64,000 nucleotides of DNA from Actinopolyspora alba (GTDB lineage Bacteria > Actinomycetota > Actinomycetes > Mycobacteriales > Pseudonocardiaceae), in the NCBI RefSeq assembly GCF_900112765.1, contig NZ_FOMZ01000013.1:116515-180514 (forward strand). The letters run 5' to 3'. Shown here piece after piece: positions 22,001-25,098 of this stretch. The notes below the pieces were generated by a model. It was not told the origin of the DNA. It worked only from the letters and a program-made list of their open reading frames with translations, and made no database searches. Position numbers and translations under genes: made by a program. Each line of letters opens with the position of its first letter. Position 1 is the stretch's first letter.

Positions 22001-22063
22001 CCAACGTTGCCCGCCGACGATCTCCAGTGCCTTCTGGAGTCCCTCCGGGAGTTCTGTGGGCAT
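4064..22063 (-). CDS. Giant (5,999-residue) ESX-associated multidomain toxin-like protein
   Basis: ATG start with an AAGGAA site 8 bases upstream. Residues 1-100 form a WXG100_2/CpnT-like helical domain (WPEGDEDGLRRMSVAW near residue 21). Residues 104-170 hold two or three hydrophobic helices, and a Gly/Ala-rich segment follows. Ser/Thr/Asp/Asn-rich linkers fill about 300-1090. A protein-glutaminase-type domain follows (Cys1263 in DGCYIRAH, His1316, Asp1335), then a zinc metalloprotease motif HEIGHYFGLPD (1821-1831) with Met-turn-like LMG (Met1879). From about 2200 to 5570 there are about a dozen beta-rich repeats, with a coiled coil near 3595-3845. The C-terminus (about 5825-5965) resembles Scabin/pierisin ADP-ribosyltransferases (His5844, Ser5885, Gln5936-x-Glu5938), with His where Arg is usual. 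Last gene of the minus-strand ESX run, so export through ESX is inferred. No signal peptide. No immunity gene adjoins its 3' end. Confidence 0.85.
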   Translation of the reverse strand: MPTELPEGLQKALEIVGGQRWPEGDEDGLRRMSVAWSDICAAIDKLEAAVERSANDIGTTMHGEFSDAYGKYVTDTLRPLLRELREKTTKHSELAKNTAADIQYVKISIIVQLVIVAATLAFSWLPGIGQAITAAAAATARAVITSLFRTVLQNIIVGAAAGVALEVGLDVAIQGMQMLTGVRTDWNEDFTKGAAIGGALGGAMGGAVYGVFQGLGGFARGGIGDVGGAGVDKVVRGPGAEGAEGVLGQGAKDFLDTTGGKLGFDAANILGQGGAGFAADGATNSALGSEEWNPFSFTSSMADGFEKRGGGSYYGGNGDGGTDTSGLDGLGDFDDVATDLPGTEDLPKTIGDPERSGVTDAQGPGNESSWTGEDSDGNTLDGSFFNEDAGDDGASDRSWLSGTTLGATETTRNTFGLGPDGVDQSSYEVIDEKTAGFGEIAGDDSSVVGSQHDPPAENEQEGHGTGPDSVVQDSVARDSTEWDSTGADAPDGHEFDGRHDFGPGNETPSDSGTQRPLEDIDRQHDNPRQDDNGDTDTSGSTVLTSASEDHSAGQPPPAQAQSPAHDETDPLVAGGGRIEPEDTAQQNGPSSTRFQDQHSDPGDPPSQPTQPPRGDAGNTGGTEIPSTTGTPDSDSAETTVRSSSTDTESTPHSTTGQRDTHGTSNAAARQDGSTTDGTTDARPPTEVDGTQRGTDTTESSRQDRTSTDSTDASTTERNAVSNYPASEQNGSETRTEGAGPSTRPGEPADSRFEQSSRTPTHVPDETTGNAPRPEQASGEDTTAQSETDAPNTRNTTEQNPTPVLTPQAGNASSAPSNTSGGNGDSTGNTTPGRPDTADRTAEAPRSTALSENSSGNETTSTPSRTDLDYSPVNTASEGPEAGPHPTGSEPNAETNRPPDAEKATGRNTTPENGAESSSTVTPLVDRNGSNSQWNSPAQRGNTGPSSSGHPESTTPGRSTTPNADNPSKVRTESSNSTSRSETPRSTGRPSTTSQPTRPAPESGTTRQAPAGTTGDPNRTSEFSRSNVLRDTAASDSAPTRPAPTAESTQRAEVLHGLLLTLPVDSGAVLRELHQLRGDPAASQSLQESFRARTGGMDLWMPLALNLDQPDYFRAMDLLGLPRDYVTGPAQPGAPSTSAPPGMGFAPAYNQSVWNFAGQLVQHNSAGRFDDAMTMLHGVGRDIRALWAIQDAYRTQTGSELSSDLMSTAPWRSHEVLHAMGSYSTDPVSMEQASYWHEQLKRSTFEHHARGRTTIRTDHPEDGCYIRAHLWALDLQRMGAAPSKIFVARINPDLSVRTPYSADALPGLAGQVNWSYHVAPSVIVSTPDGPKLHVLDPSTSDAPVSFDNWLSNMGVDVGSETTQILGGSPQRVQQVLDADFTSDPAGWGLATNGSWMPSGRAMVIASDPSALFFPQPWNPTQNPQSLQDADAQVREYYEDLLVQHNDSAQQRAEDRARLENLLNNVGAIHQSDPGALSIDPNDPNSLSFDPTNLNGTDANGTDLFSSGSFAPGFQDRLDALLNDPVFNALLNDTTGGFDPHAFDMGNFGPNEPGGNGPASNGGGDPSGNGAPAPGSVPPGAPPSDGTINPGALFAPDSSNPHTFSEWNDPRTFRDHSGGSGSRPSPLGIDEDTGSSDRTEDASSREHDSNTGGSEPSSWDRSWQHSTASTADWFEPESTPLRPDQWREQREHTPAHEVATEVRDVRMNSTANDLEFYEGRIRYDLRHMDVAGQGVQEYTFRAHLSPAPTITPEQLRDLRDRLTETVDNLFNQGNRLPSGDQFHARVEFVDTPAEAHDTIHVSGEGHTDQNHWNIHASPNIHAHEIGHYFGLPDESPDPRGALDSPDTRRVFNRGDPPRATDLRTGDPHPSHNSVRLDDGLMGHSVDHDPHLKPRHLWAIENTAHSQGARPDIIPRSAGSPRPENDLPSENGPSTANPDPVTERPDATNPPLRPGQSTSKPEEIELGEPARDGKRESAPEHGPENSGPKPANRDTESDGREQLTHREAEQRDTNQHDAGAQDTQRRDTEQSGTAENAAKPTPTITLTKPGETREQLVDLGNTPGYFQEGKALGNVALTELDTGGVTDRVRQLLPNPRGLTVEGVDAIEPAARQNFESFMDRGRQFPVRVGTEWFEVRVRATPRLPNDLGPVSSATPAKSKVDVTTQSSNTNPRTTTVSNSNSAAFNATGGPLVGPYGSLGAGVPLATPNSSQHREFATQEQRNFRSGKSSSTAEVPVDFDVDIRDTSGQSVRAEGTTEIPGITTGSAELRIPEDVGRMNRYPEVETRTPPEGWGSRLEHPGTEAVVDVGDGFDAIAGQLHPSITRLGAPGRNVLREFLGATNIRNSMEQLQHGWVTSPDLLSPHGSRGTAVQMRASFGRAELVGTSEDTTMRLHESSTTSSSVSATSKSGFEVNAGVGGRAFGLGTVGGGAGITGGYGSSRSSNSVTGVESTSRSGMQVKGNQGLYKVDTTIEVRTPNGRATSFTATSYLRAGLPEAAEQGLPVPPGTRNSITTPTEQRFPPPFLADKATAGDVKVGEHGPMNRVQAEVERTLGRIKGFDKFLPDWHSQRTARETGKHLSDNQERFDNLRKLGAELSPAALRTKLDSLLGPGVRVQLKKRGLFTSDYVNITVKARLGTPEHMGQADQRNVRSIAADSAKWDNSTGVEKGWSAGVEGRVRLLPDTGLTRSVLSPTVELKYSDTTTHKMTANPTAGHQSLLVGDSKSQLFRYPVEFDVEISSYSRSRSWVKRITPGSPVREVPEPKVLARTAGPNRPVDEGVVEIPALRDPMTLWLADSTTSGHDLAEFRPGQPRTRELGESDPSDIRELLSDRNRPKAPNWLHVEAVTHTGALRDEAVRLLDQAADGDGALGVPGSVSRNVLDRFFSPENVKAKLRQFVDHGLVEDGLVHGRRVHDRRGGVAMGFGLSNPRLVSASDGISTENNDVGGFKAGTSTTHKTGWEFNASFNGTARPTGTSADSTSGLGGGALAAKPWSRSKSETHGSEISGSLERNVITPKDARTMLVQLDADVTLLAESHERNVLHNGTPLAEGSVVTLPGGVFLRVSEEQARSLGVLDEPTAAPTPRPERLDVPSTIAREQPSSLGLSAVDDVPDLTRLIDEVRERLGPEGAKLLPESVLNDSMRNLRQLAGLTSRENVTALLDTALDGGVPLLVHRPGVFGRDSYQVMLNAKLGDAEFVDVVNDGVGVDHTLNRGFKDTDTNAEGRGWSGGLNALGGVAPATGEPKLSTTAGTGLGAGTSVGQNHSTNRTESSSKQVGYARKAGGPMARYEVPVRFELTVLRDDREPTTVSLDEQRVRLRLLADNQRMSTDDESDRSGGYAPEQRVGSPQDAREQELRAWQRHNPTLPKTAAPEGIRGTEALREAAVEALRQAGAGKGLTADGTGGLHTLRATLSSEMLQPHLPEMLDGALPVPKLHEATLLRNRHAEVEVYTRVHNPRLVALSDGLEMANPRADSTSDTAEAKHEDTGATSVAPGQGRALWNDGSGGLLNTRGADFKRNAEVGDTSTGGTTGGRTSAVKPDERSGLVEYDVEYRVVGKVDGSTGVVDLSVPGSTRLRVSEPDLAGLLGRDLPEQLSEAQSTLKRKADAWREAEIAADKARHDSVERLNEIAPRRAGAERTLTERRNELDRAEQRVRTAEQRFERFRVKQETAQARLEEARDDPRLDEVSRKADAAVNRLGRYSAHRAELEADLERARNRQPHDAGHLVKTERELRDAVERERDAEAEYAHADAERQRMRDEVRGAQDRLDYANESLRTVEDSLREARAARETALGRMPESESTLSNVENEVSTVERELETARGKAQDAQSEWWRAKSAVDRQLSEFRDDGETEPRAGLDLPRTREVRGDDLSGPAAAGTAPTRPPPWGALDDRARPDRLPPIPEEIELETFHQESNIEQPGRNTSTTNRTAHETVEQQSIAGEFDRIHDAANDGTRTTLDSTGRQETSGQQETTERPASHTASTPPRQDNTTSSPETPLDRVRADRPKVAEDIDGASVRESVLELLAGNKRLRGDPNLRDFVEIAFSDENLRKRFHESAEGSYEVELGPRAGKHGGRISLDLVGLREAARNDSREGTEEFTSSRTHDKAEHSSTNKRSPLGTGGFNIRIPWLHLLTHLQVAGLVNSRDSDLTARNSHEKTTTLTEHGRPSRTAEHTVDYRITLRTPGRFSWNDEVTQSGAADAKVHLTWPDNTARDSTEPWRHPGEIEHVELSGLGDVHRAVSEELGLRVGDPAGRELRDWLHSLGEEVFEGPVRRSFAFGGERTPTEIVVGIADGANAQRLPDVEGTVKHTAKDKAESTSGQANTRQRGGGLWVAGGDITGLTGALAGPSVSHIRSTRNEDTLTSGHERETTSDYRGRLRKQRLDTRYLVRVGNEQREVPNDEPHHDNESASGDNEPNRDDEHTTRGNAEPHNPRSAKRYEPERLLRVDGAATVWTRDTDDGSTRDSFPTGIDRHRVPDRLDAHHRLPEQTVRAITGPVLSKLHADGTLPGKDLPDLAERLNTFVRNHPGEITGGDGLRLPLGSMHPGAPDVFVRGTMDRSGARYLGSTDGKSAKSRLGGHDGHSAGRGHGSTTTAGISGITPASIPNPIGPDEHNNFSGLQAAVETSSSRGETSSHLSGYERSSESSPVHEFGYPTEFEVRIGGRWSDPPDPDTTSRINSDVRVSAPERTGTRFDEPHSESDTRGTGRENRNTGAETRRSGTTDSWQRGRAPRHDREGHLPPGFELETLKPVPGLRRTMTDMLGAITGSRWPGRLMAPFVGGRPPAFDESVDHGMTSSRDRSSGALDERNAALDEVESFTSTDARAARFERAALHRDTTWLQSHNSGGMVGNRELTARADLSTRLDTPRVVGRDDAHRFGGTDERAERGLDSKTKRNRSYRLGLDITHYFSSGNPAALIGPSFEAGGKYTTENAETSKADTAKSGSSHHHSDRGYLVRYDAVHEVRTSTRRSWQDPFRLLHRGDPDERSKWVRVPDAVEVWVPASELHQVGRLNESDIERLSDEDAEHYRNNIERSDTDTGHQQGTAAGPTQQAPRENDVSERAADEERSTVRPPANVGRGSGRVELYRLGAARELLEQVRQRLDGWSREHGRPGARARMLDLAYEALGKPRVERQPSVAKFDAINERVVDDVLSQLGSRHGFNNAVEEMLNGGRHVHLTGDTPFGKVEQLVVLQARPGAGRYQGTLSEHATTDSHGDSGATGRSDQRGWDFNTMIGVSPFYGTSGNPGSVHMHGFTGSYGNKRGFENTTSTEHSATTTGKEGGVRFLHDLTIDMEVYPYARPGTYSNRLGEWFDRLAPRRFGEPWRSSFELRGAARSTVPRSEVLPVDGPAPEPLTRVDGSFRRSRGDRADQPAWSAEAKVRVRPFAAPALHEELGKLAHGDPDLEPPRPGLRPGNASRLHTVTDVGHLRSNLRNALSTGGHTVDLSGGHLESVRINADLSRRELLGEIERGSLTHTGTERRETKSTSQRGAQAGAMSSMDFRQQGLEGAPLRPHQGLVSINRTLGDWNTDESAENSTGEESTDKSEETRYLVRVTPEWELTPSYRGENPAEWKKPLRTGPDEPILLEVDRDGLIRLGLHETEPSRETAGERVRESPGERAPESTSERIEQPGSGGGEHDERTDSDHRPVDSEEPHTSEPQEDTTEEVRSELHSGQTSIPLPTGSESAGDIPPRPAPLTPDEPVNPYAQPPQQYTEVRDGFAPVSRSHDGSWEVRGDSETGFLAWHGGSGLMAFYEEAGPSDGSFVSSTTGRLLRDTPVFEWYRGESTDEPIGHSQFRTESLPEVASASPVPPQGADSVAPDGADTGFTLPNALWRQDDGELYHFSNKPPERILAEGGLLPKGNGTGRHLLDYVVNGHRDTNFMSATRDPEMMSRLRWKNPDRVFGSTYRYLYTFRAPGGIDVNATLDIASPFPDQKEIVFPGGVRAEHVVGYRDVFEDAPSGEVRPLQGNDAGAEPPPQSALASFLAPSPPSGGTDGG
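5380..15400 (-). repeat. Array of about twelve diverged beta-rich repeats within the giant protein
   Basis: A recurring strand pattern, aromatic-x-V-x-(F/Y)-E/D-x-x-(V/L), follows a Ser/Thr/Gly-rich stretch. Examples are FRYPVEFDVEI (near residue 2723), ARYEVPVRFELTV (3283), LVEYDVEYRVV (3543), FGYPTEFEVRI (4653), LVRYDAVHEVR (4956) and RYLVRVTPEWEL (5553). I count about twelve between residues 2200 and 5570, spaced about 200-400 residues apart apart from one interval of about 630. Many are preceded by a NPRLVxxSDG- or L-x-G-type strand. The interval of about 630, between copies near 3543 and 4173, holds a 250-residue coiled coil (10530-11280) and a linker. The repeats are too diverged to show as DNA repeats. 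I recognise no named family. Confidence 0.6.
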
Positions 22064-22134
22064 GGGACACGATTCCTTAGCGTGCGCGGTTTACAACTCA
22101 TAACGGAACTGCGTAGCCGGCCGGGTAGCCGTCA

Positions 22135-22224
22135 CGTGAGTCGGCGCCTTGCTGCGTTGGAGGGCACCTCGAGTAGCGGCCTACGCCACGTGCCCTCCCC
22201 GCCTTGCGATGCATCCGACTCACG
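22135..22224. promoter_or_regulatory. Nested inverted repeats in the leader of the giant gene
   Basis: The outer arms CGTGAGTCGG (22135-22144) and CCGACTCACG (22215-22224) match perfectly. Inside them GGAGGGCAC (22159-22167) matches GTGCCCTCC (22190-22198). The 90-base structure sits in a 380-bp gap upstream of the giant gene, 72 bases before its start codon, and about 220 bases past the end of the preceding gene. It could be a terminator or attenuator separating the giant gene from the rest of the operon, an operator, or a leader RNA fold. No T-run follows. Confidence 0.5.
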
Positions 22225-22443
22225 CACCGGATCTCCTCGTCCTGCTGAGGCTGAAGCGCTTGGGGGAGGAAGCAGCCTTTTGTCAGAGGTTCTCGGTCTG
22301 CTCGGGTGGTTCCGTGAGGAACCGACGGGGCGTGGTGGGGTCACCGCGCTCGTCGCTCGCGCCGGGGCCGGTGACGCGGCGGTTCCACCGGGCCGTGCTC
22401 GGTGGGACCGCCGTTCCGGAAGGGCGTTACCGGACCCGTGCGA

Positions 22444-22830
22444 TCACGAGGACTCCTCGTCGTCCGGGGGAAGCATGTGCTCCGCCATCTTCGAGCGGTA
22501 TTCCTCGACCTGGCTCCGGTACTGCTTCATGACGTCACCGTAGGAACTGTCCAGATCCTGAACGTTCGATATGACGTTGGGCAGCCCCACGTCGGCGAAC
22601 TCGGTGAGGGACTCCCGCAGCTTTCGCAGGCTTTCCCGCGTCTTGTTCGCCTCGTCCAGGTAGGACGACTCGAACTGTTCGCCGATCTCGTCGTCGCTCC
22701 AGCAGCCGTGGTCCCGCTCCAGCTCGTAGTCCAGGCTTCGCAGCGACCCCTTGAACTCCTCGACTGCCTGCGACAGCCGTCGCCCCGCGTTCTCGGTACC
22801 CGGAACATCGAGGTAGGTCTCGGAAGTCAT
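22444..22830 (-). CDS. Small helical WXG100-like protein of the ESX island
   Basis: This 128-residue protein starts at an ATG with GGAG 7 bases upstream. It is almost entirely helix-forming, with two long amphipathic segments joined near residue 45 by CWSDDEIGEQF, where the Trp-x-Gly turn of WXG100 proteins would fall; here it is Trp-x-Asp. The C-terminal helix contains YGDVMKQYRSQVEEYRSKM and ends in an acidic DDEESS tail. It lies between the YbaB-like gene and the giant gene on the same strand. I infer that it is a secreted partner or chaperone of the giant protein, as Esx-like pairs are for large ESX substrates. No classical YxxxD/E export motif is visible. An immunity role cannot be excluded, but position and fold argue against it. 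Confidence 0.75.
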   Translation of the reverse strand: MTSETYLDVPGTENAGRRLSQAVEEFKGSLRSLDYELERDHGCWSDDEIGEQFESSYLDEANKTRESLRKLRESLTEFADVGLPNVISNVQDLDSSYGDVMKQYRSQVEEYRSKMAEHMLPPDDEESS

Positions 22831-22874
22831 GTCCGTCTCCGTGGTGTTGTCGGGGAAGGTTCACGGGGGTGGGC

Positions 22875-23345
22875 TCAGCTCCGGTCCCAGCCGTCGTCCT
22901 CGGTCCTGTCGGAACTCTTCGACGGCGAATCGCCGTTGGCCTCGCGCACCAGATCCAGCGACGGTTCCATCACCTTGCCGAGTACGTCGGCCAGATCCGC
23001 CTGCCCGGAGGCGAGGTCGTTGAAATCCGTGCCTCCCATCGGGCTGCCCATGAGCTCCTGCATGGTCTGCAGGCTCTGCCGACGCGCCTTCTGCAGCGTC
23101 TCGGTGATCAGCGCGGAGAGCTCGGCCGGTGGCATCGAGCGGTAGCCGGTGGTGTTGAACTTCAGCTCGGTGAGTTCGCCGTTACCGTCCAGCGTGACCG
23201 TGAACAGCTTCTTCGGCGCGTCCACCACGGTGGTGGTCTCGGCCAGCTTGCGCTGGAACTCGGCCAGCTTGCGCTGTTCCTCCTCGAACACCTCCAGTGC
23301 CGAGCTCAGATCGGGCATCTCGCGCCGGAAACCCTCGGATGTCAT
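22875..23345 (-). CDS. YbaB/EbfC-like protein of the ESX island (EspL-like)
   Basis: This 156-residue protein starts at the ATG at 23345 because GGGAGG lies 6 bases upstream; longer in-frame versions lack a site. After an N-terminal coiled coil (EEQRKLAEFQRKLAETTTVV) comes the YbaB core: FTVTLDGNGELTELKF, then YRSMPPAELSALITETLQKAR. Family knowledge: YbaB/EbfC proteins are small nucleoid-associated dimers, and ESX loci often carry a YbaB-like member (EspL in mycobacteria) that stabilises other Esp proteins. Its place between the PPE-like and small helical genes, with gaps of 34 and 44 bp, indicates co-transcription. I infer a cytosolic helper or regulatory role in this ESX system. Confidence 0.8.
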   Translation of the reverse strand: MTSEGFRREMPDLSSALEVFEEEQRKLAEFQRKLAETTTVVDAPKKLFTVTLDGNGELTELKFNTTGYRSMPPAELSALITETLQKARRQSLQTMQELMGSPMGGTDFNDLASGQADLADVLGKVMEPSLDLVREANGDSPSKSSDRTEDDGWDRS

Positions 23346-23379
23346 GTGGCCTCCCTGATCGTCGGAATTCGGATGTCGG

Positions 23380-25062
23380 TCAACGCCCGAGCACGCCGCC
23401 GGAGCCACCGGCCCCGCCCCAGACGTCCTCGTCCTCGTACTGCAGGGTGTTCCGATCGCGTTCGCGGTCGTCCCGATCACCGTTGCCTCCCGTGGGTGGC
23501 ACCGAGCCGCCCGGTGCTCCGCCGAGCCTTTCCGGGCTCGCGGACAGGCCGGCCCGTCCGTTGCTCGCCGGGGTGACGGCGGAGGGAACTTCGGCACTGT
23601 TCGCGAGGCGTCCGGCGCTGGTCGGGGTGGCTCCGCCGGTGGCGGCCCTGGCGTTCGCGGCCGAGTACGAGGTCGTGCCGCCGAGCTCGCCGGCGGTGCT
23701 CATCCCGGCAGCGCTCGCTCCGTAGGCGCTCGACGGGCTGACCACGGTCGACACTCGGGAGGGAACCGTGGCACCGGGGGATACGGGCTTCGAGCCCCTG
23801 CTGCTCGCCGCGTCGCCCTGCGTGGTGGGCGTGGTGTAGCCGGTGGGTGCGCTCGGGGTGGAGTACTCGGGGCGGGAAACCGGAACCGCGGTGCCGAACG
23901 TCGCGGCATCGATTCCCGGTTCGTTCCCGGCGCCGGGGAGATCCGAAGCCGATTCGAGCTCGGTCCGGTGTTCGAGCTGCTCCTCTCCGCCGCGTTCCCG
24001 GCCGCGAGCGTTCGTGGCGCCGACGGACATTCCGGGAGCGGCGAGCACGCCCGGGACCTCGGTACCCGTCGAACTCATCCCGACCCGATCACCGCTGTCC
24101 GGAGTGATCCCGGTTGTCCGGTTCACGTCGCCGCGTCCCAGCACGCCACCGTCTTCCCGCGCCGCACCGGCCAGTGTCACCGGTGCTCCGGTGCTTCTCA
24201 CGAACGTTTCCGAAGTGTTCTCCGAGCTCCCCACAACGTGCGTCACGGGTCGGGCGCTCGCGAAGGCGGATTCCGCGCCGCCGACCCCACCGCTTCGCAC
24301 TGTGTTGTCGGTGTCCGAGGACATCGACCGGGTATCGGCGGCTCCCGCCCCGACGGGGCCGTAAGTACTCGTGGGGGTGGCGGCACCGACGAAACCGACT
24401 CCGGTCGTGGTGGTCGTGACCGCATCCGTTCCGGCAGCCACACCGGCATCAACCCCGTCACCGGCGTCCCGGTGAACCGCATCGCTCACCTGGTTGCCCC
24501 GCGTGCTGTGCGGCGGGGGTTCGCGCAACTGCCCACCGACCTGCTGATAGATCCTCGCCAGGTCCCGCAGCACCAGTTGGGCGTGCTCGTTCTGCGCCTG
24601 CTCCTGGTGCCGGAGTTGCTGTTGCCCCTCCGGTGTTCCGGCCATGGCCGGATCGTCGACCACGGCCTGTCGCCCGCTCTCGCGTTGGGAGCGCAGCTCC
24701 CGCAGCTGCCTTCCGGCGTTCGACGCCGCGTCCCCGAGATGGTCGTGCAACGCCGAGTAGCTCGGCGCCGAGATCGTTTCGACCAGCTGCTCCACTGTGT
24801 CCATGATCCGCCGCGCCGTGGTTTGGAACCGCTGCGCGCCCGGACCCTGCCAGGCGCCCTCGACCCTGCGCAGCTCGCGTCGAAACGCGTCGTTGGCCGT
24901 GCGCAGGCGTTGCGCGGTGTTCTCGAAGTGCTGTCCGTCCCGGTAGAACTGCTGCGGATCCGCGGCGGCCACCGCGGCGGCGGCGGTGTCCAGCGTGTGG
25001 TGTTCTTCCATCCGCGCTATCTCGGATCGGTCCGATTGCTCGGCACCGTTCGGCGTGCTCAT
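23380..25062 (-). CDS. PPE/LXG-like ESX substrate with WxG motif and Ser/Thr/Gly/Pro-rich tail
   Basis: This 560-residue protein has an ATG preceded by GGAGAGG. Residues 30-175 form a helical bundle of WXG100/PPE type with the only canonical Trp-x-Gly turn in the island (EGAWQGPGAQRF near residue 71), followed by coiled-coil sequence rich in Arg and Gln. The remaining 370 residues are low-complexity, rich in Ser, Thr, Gly, Ala and Pro, with no enzymatic motif. The C-terminus reads LQYEDEDVWGGAGG and ends in GGVLGR, resembling the acidic Trp-containing tail common in actinobacterial PPE-like proteins; the neighbouring larger protein has a related tail. No signal peptide is present. I infer an ESX-exported surface or extracellular protein that may act with the giant toxin. 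Confidence 0.78.
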   Translation of the reverse strand: MSTPNGAEQSDRSEIARMEEHHTLDTAAAAVAAADPQQFYRDGQHFENTAQRLRTANDAFRRELRRVEGAWQGPGAQRFQTTARRIMDTVEQLVETISAPSYSALHDHLGDAASNAGRQLRELRSQRESGRQAVVDDPAMAGTPEGQQQLRHQEQAQNEHAQLVLRDLARIYQQVGGQLREPPPHSTRGNQVSDAVHRDAGDGVDAGVAAGTDAVTTTTTGVGFVGAATPTSTYGPVGAGAADTRSMSSDTDNTVRSGGVGGAESAFASARPVTHVVGSSENTSETFVRSTGAPVTLAGAAREDGGVLGRGDVNRTTGITPDSGDRVGMSSTGTEVPGVLAAPGMSVGATNARGRERGGEEQLEHRTELESASDLPGAGNEPGIDAATFGTAVPVSRPEYSTPSAPTGYTTPTTQGDAASSRGSKPVSPGATVPSRVSTVVSPSSAYGASAAGMSTAGELGGTTSYSAANARAATGGATPTSAGRLANSAEVPSAVTPASNGRAGLSASPERLGGAPGGSVPPTGGNGDRDDRERDRNTLQYEDEDVWGGAGGSGGVLGR

Positions 25063-25098
25063 GCGATTCCTCTCCAGACGTGCTGCCGAATCGGCGCG

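Noticed and set aside
4064..22063. Nonribosomal peptide or polyketide synthase as an explanation for an 18-kb gene
   Set aside because: No KS, AT, carrier-protein, condensation or adenylation motifs occur. The sequence has toxin-type domains, linkers and repeats instead.
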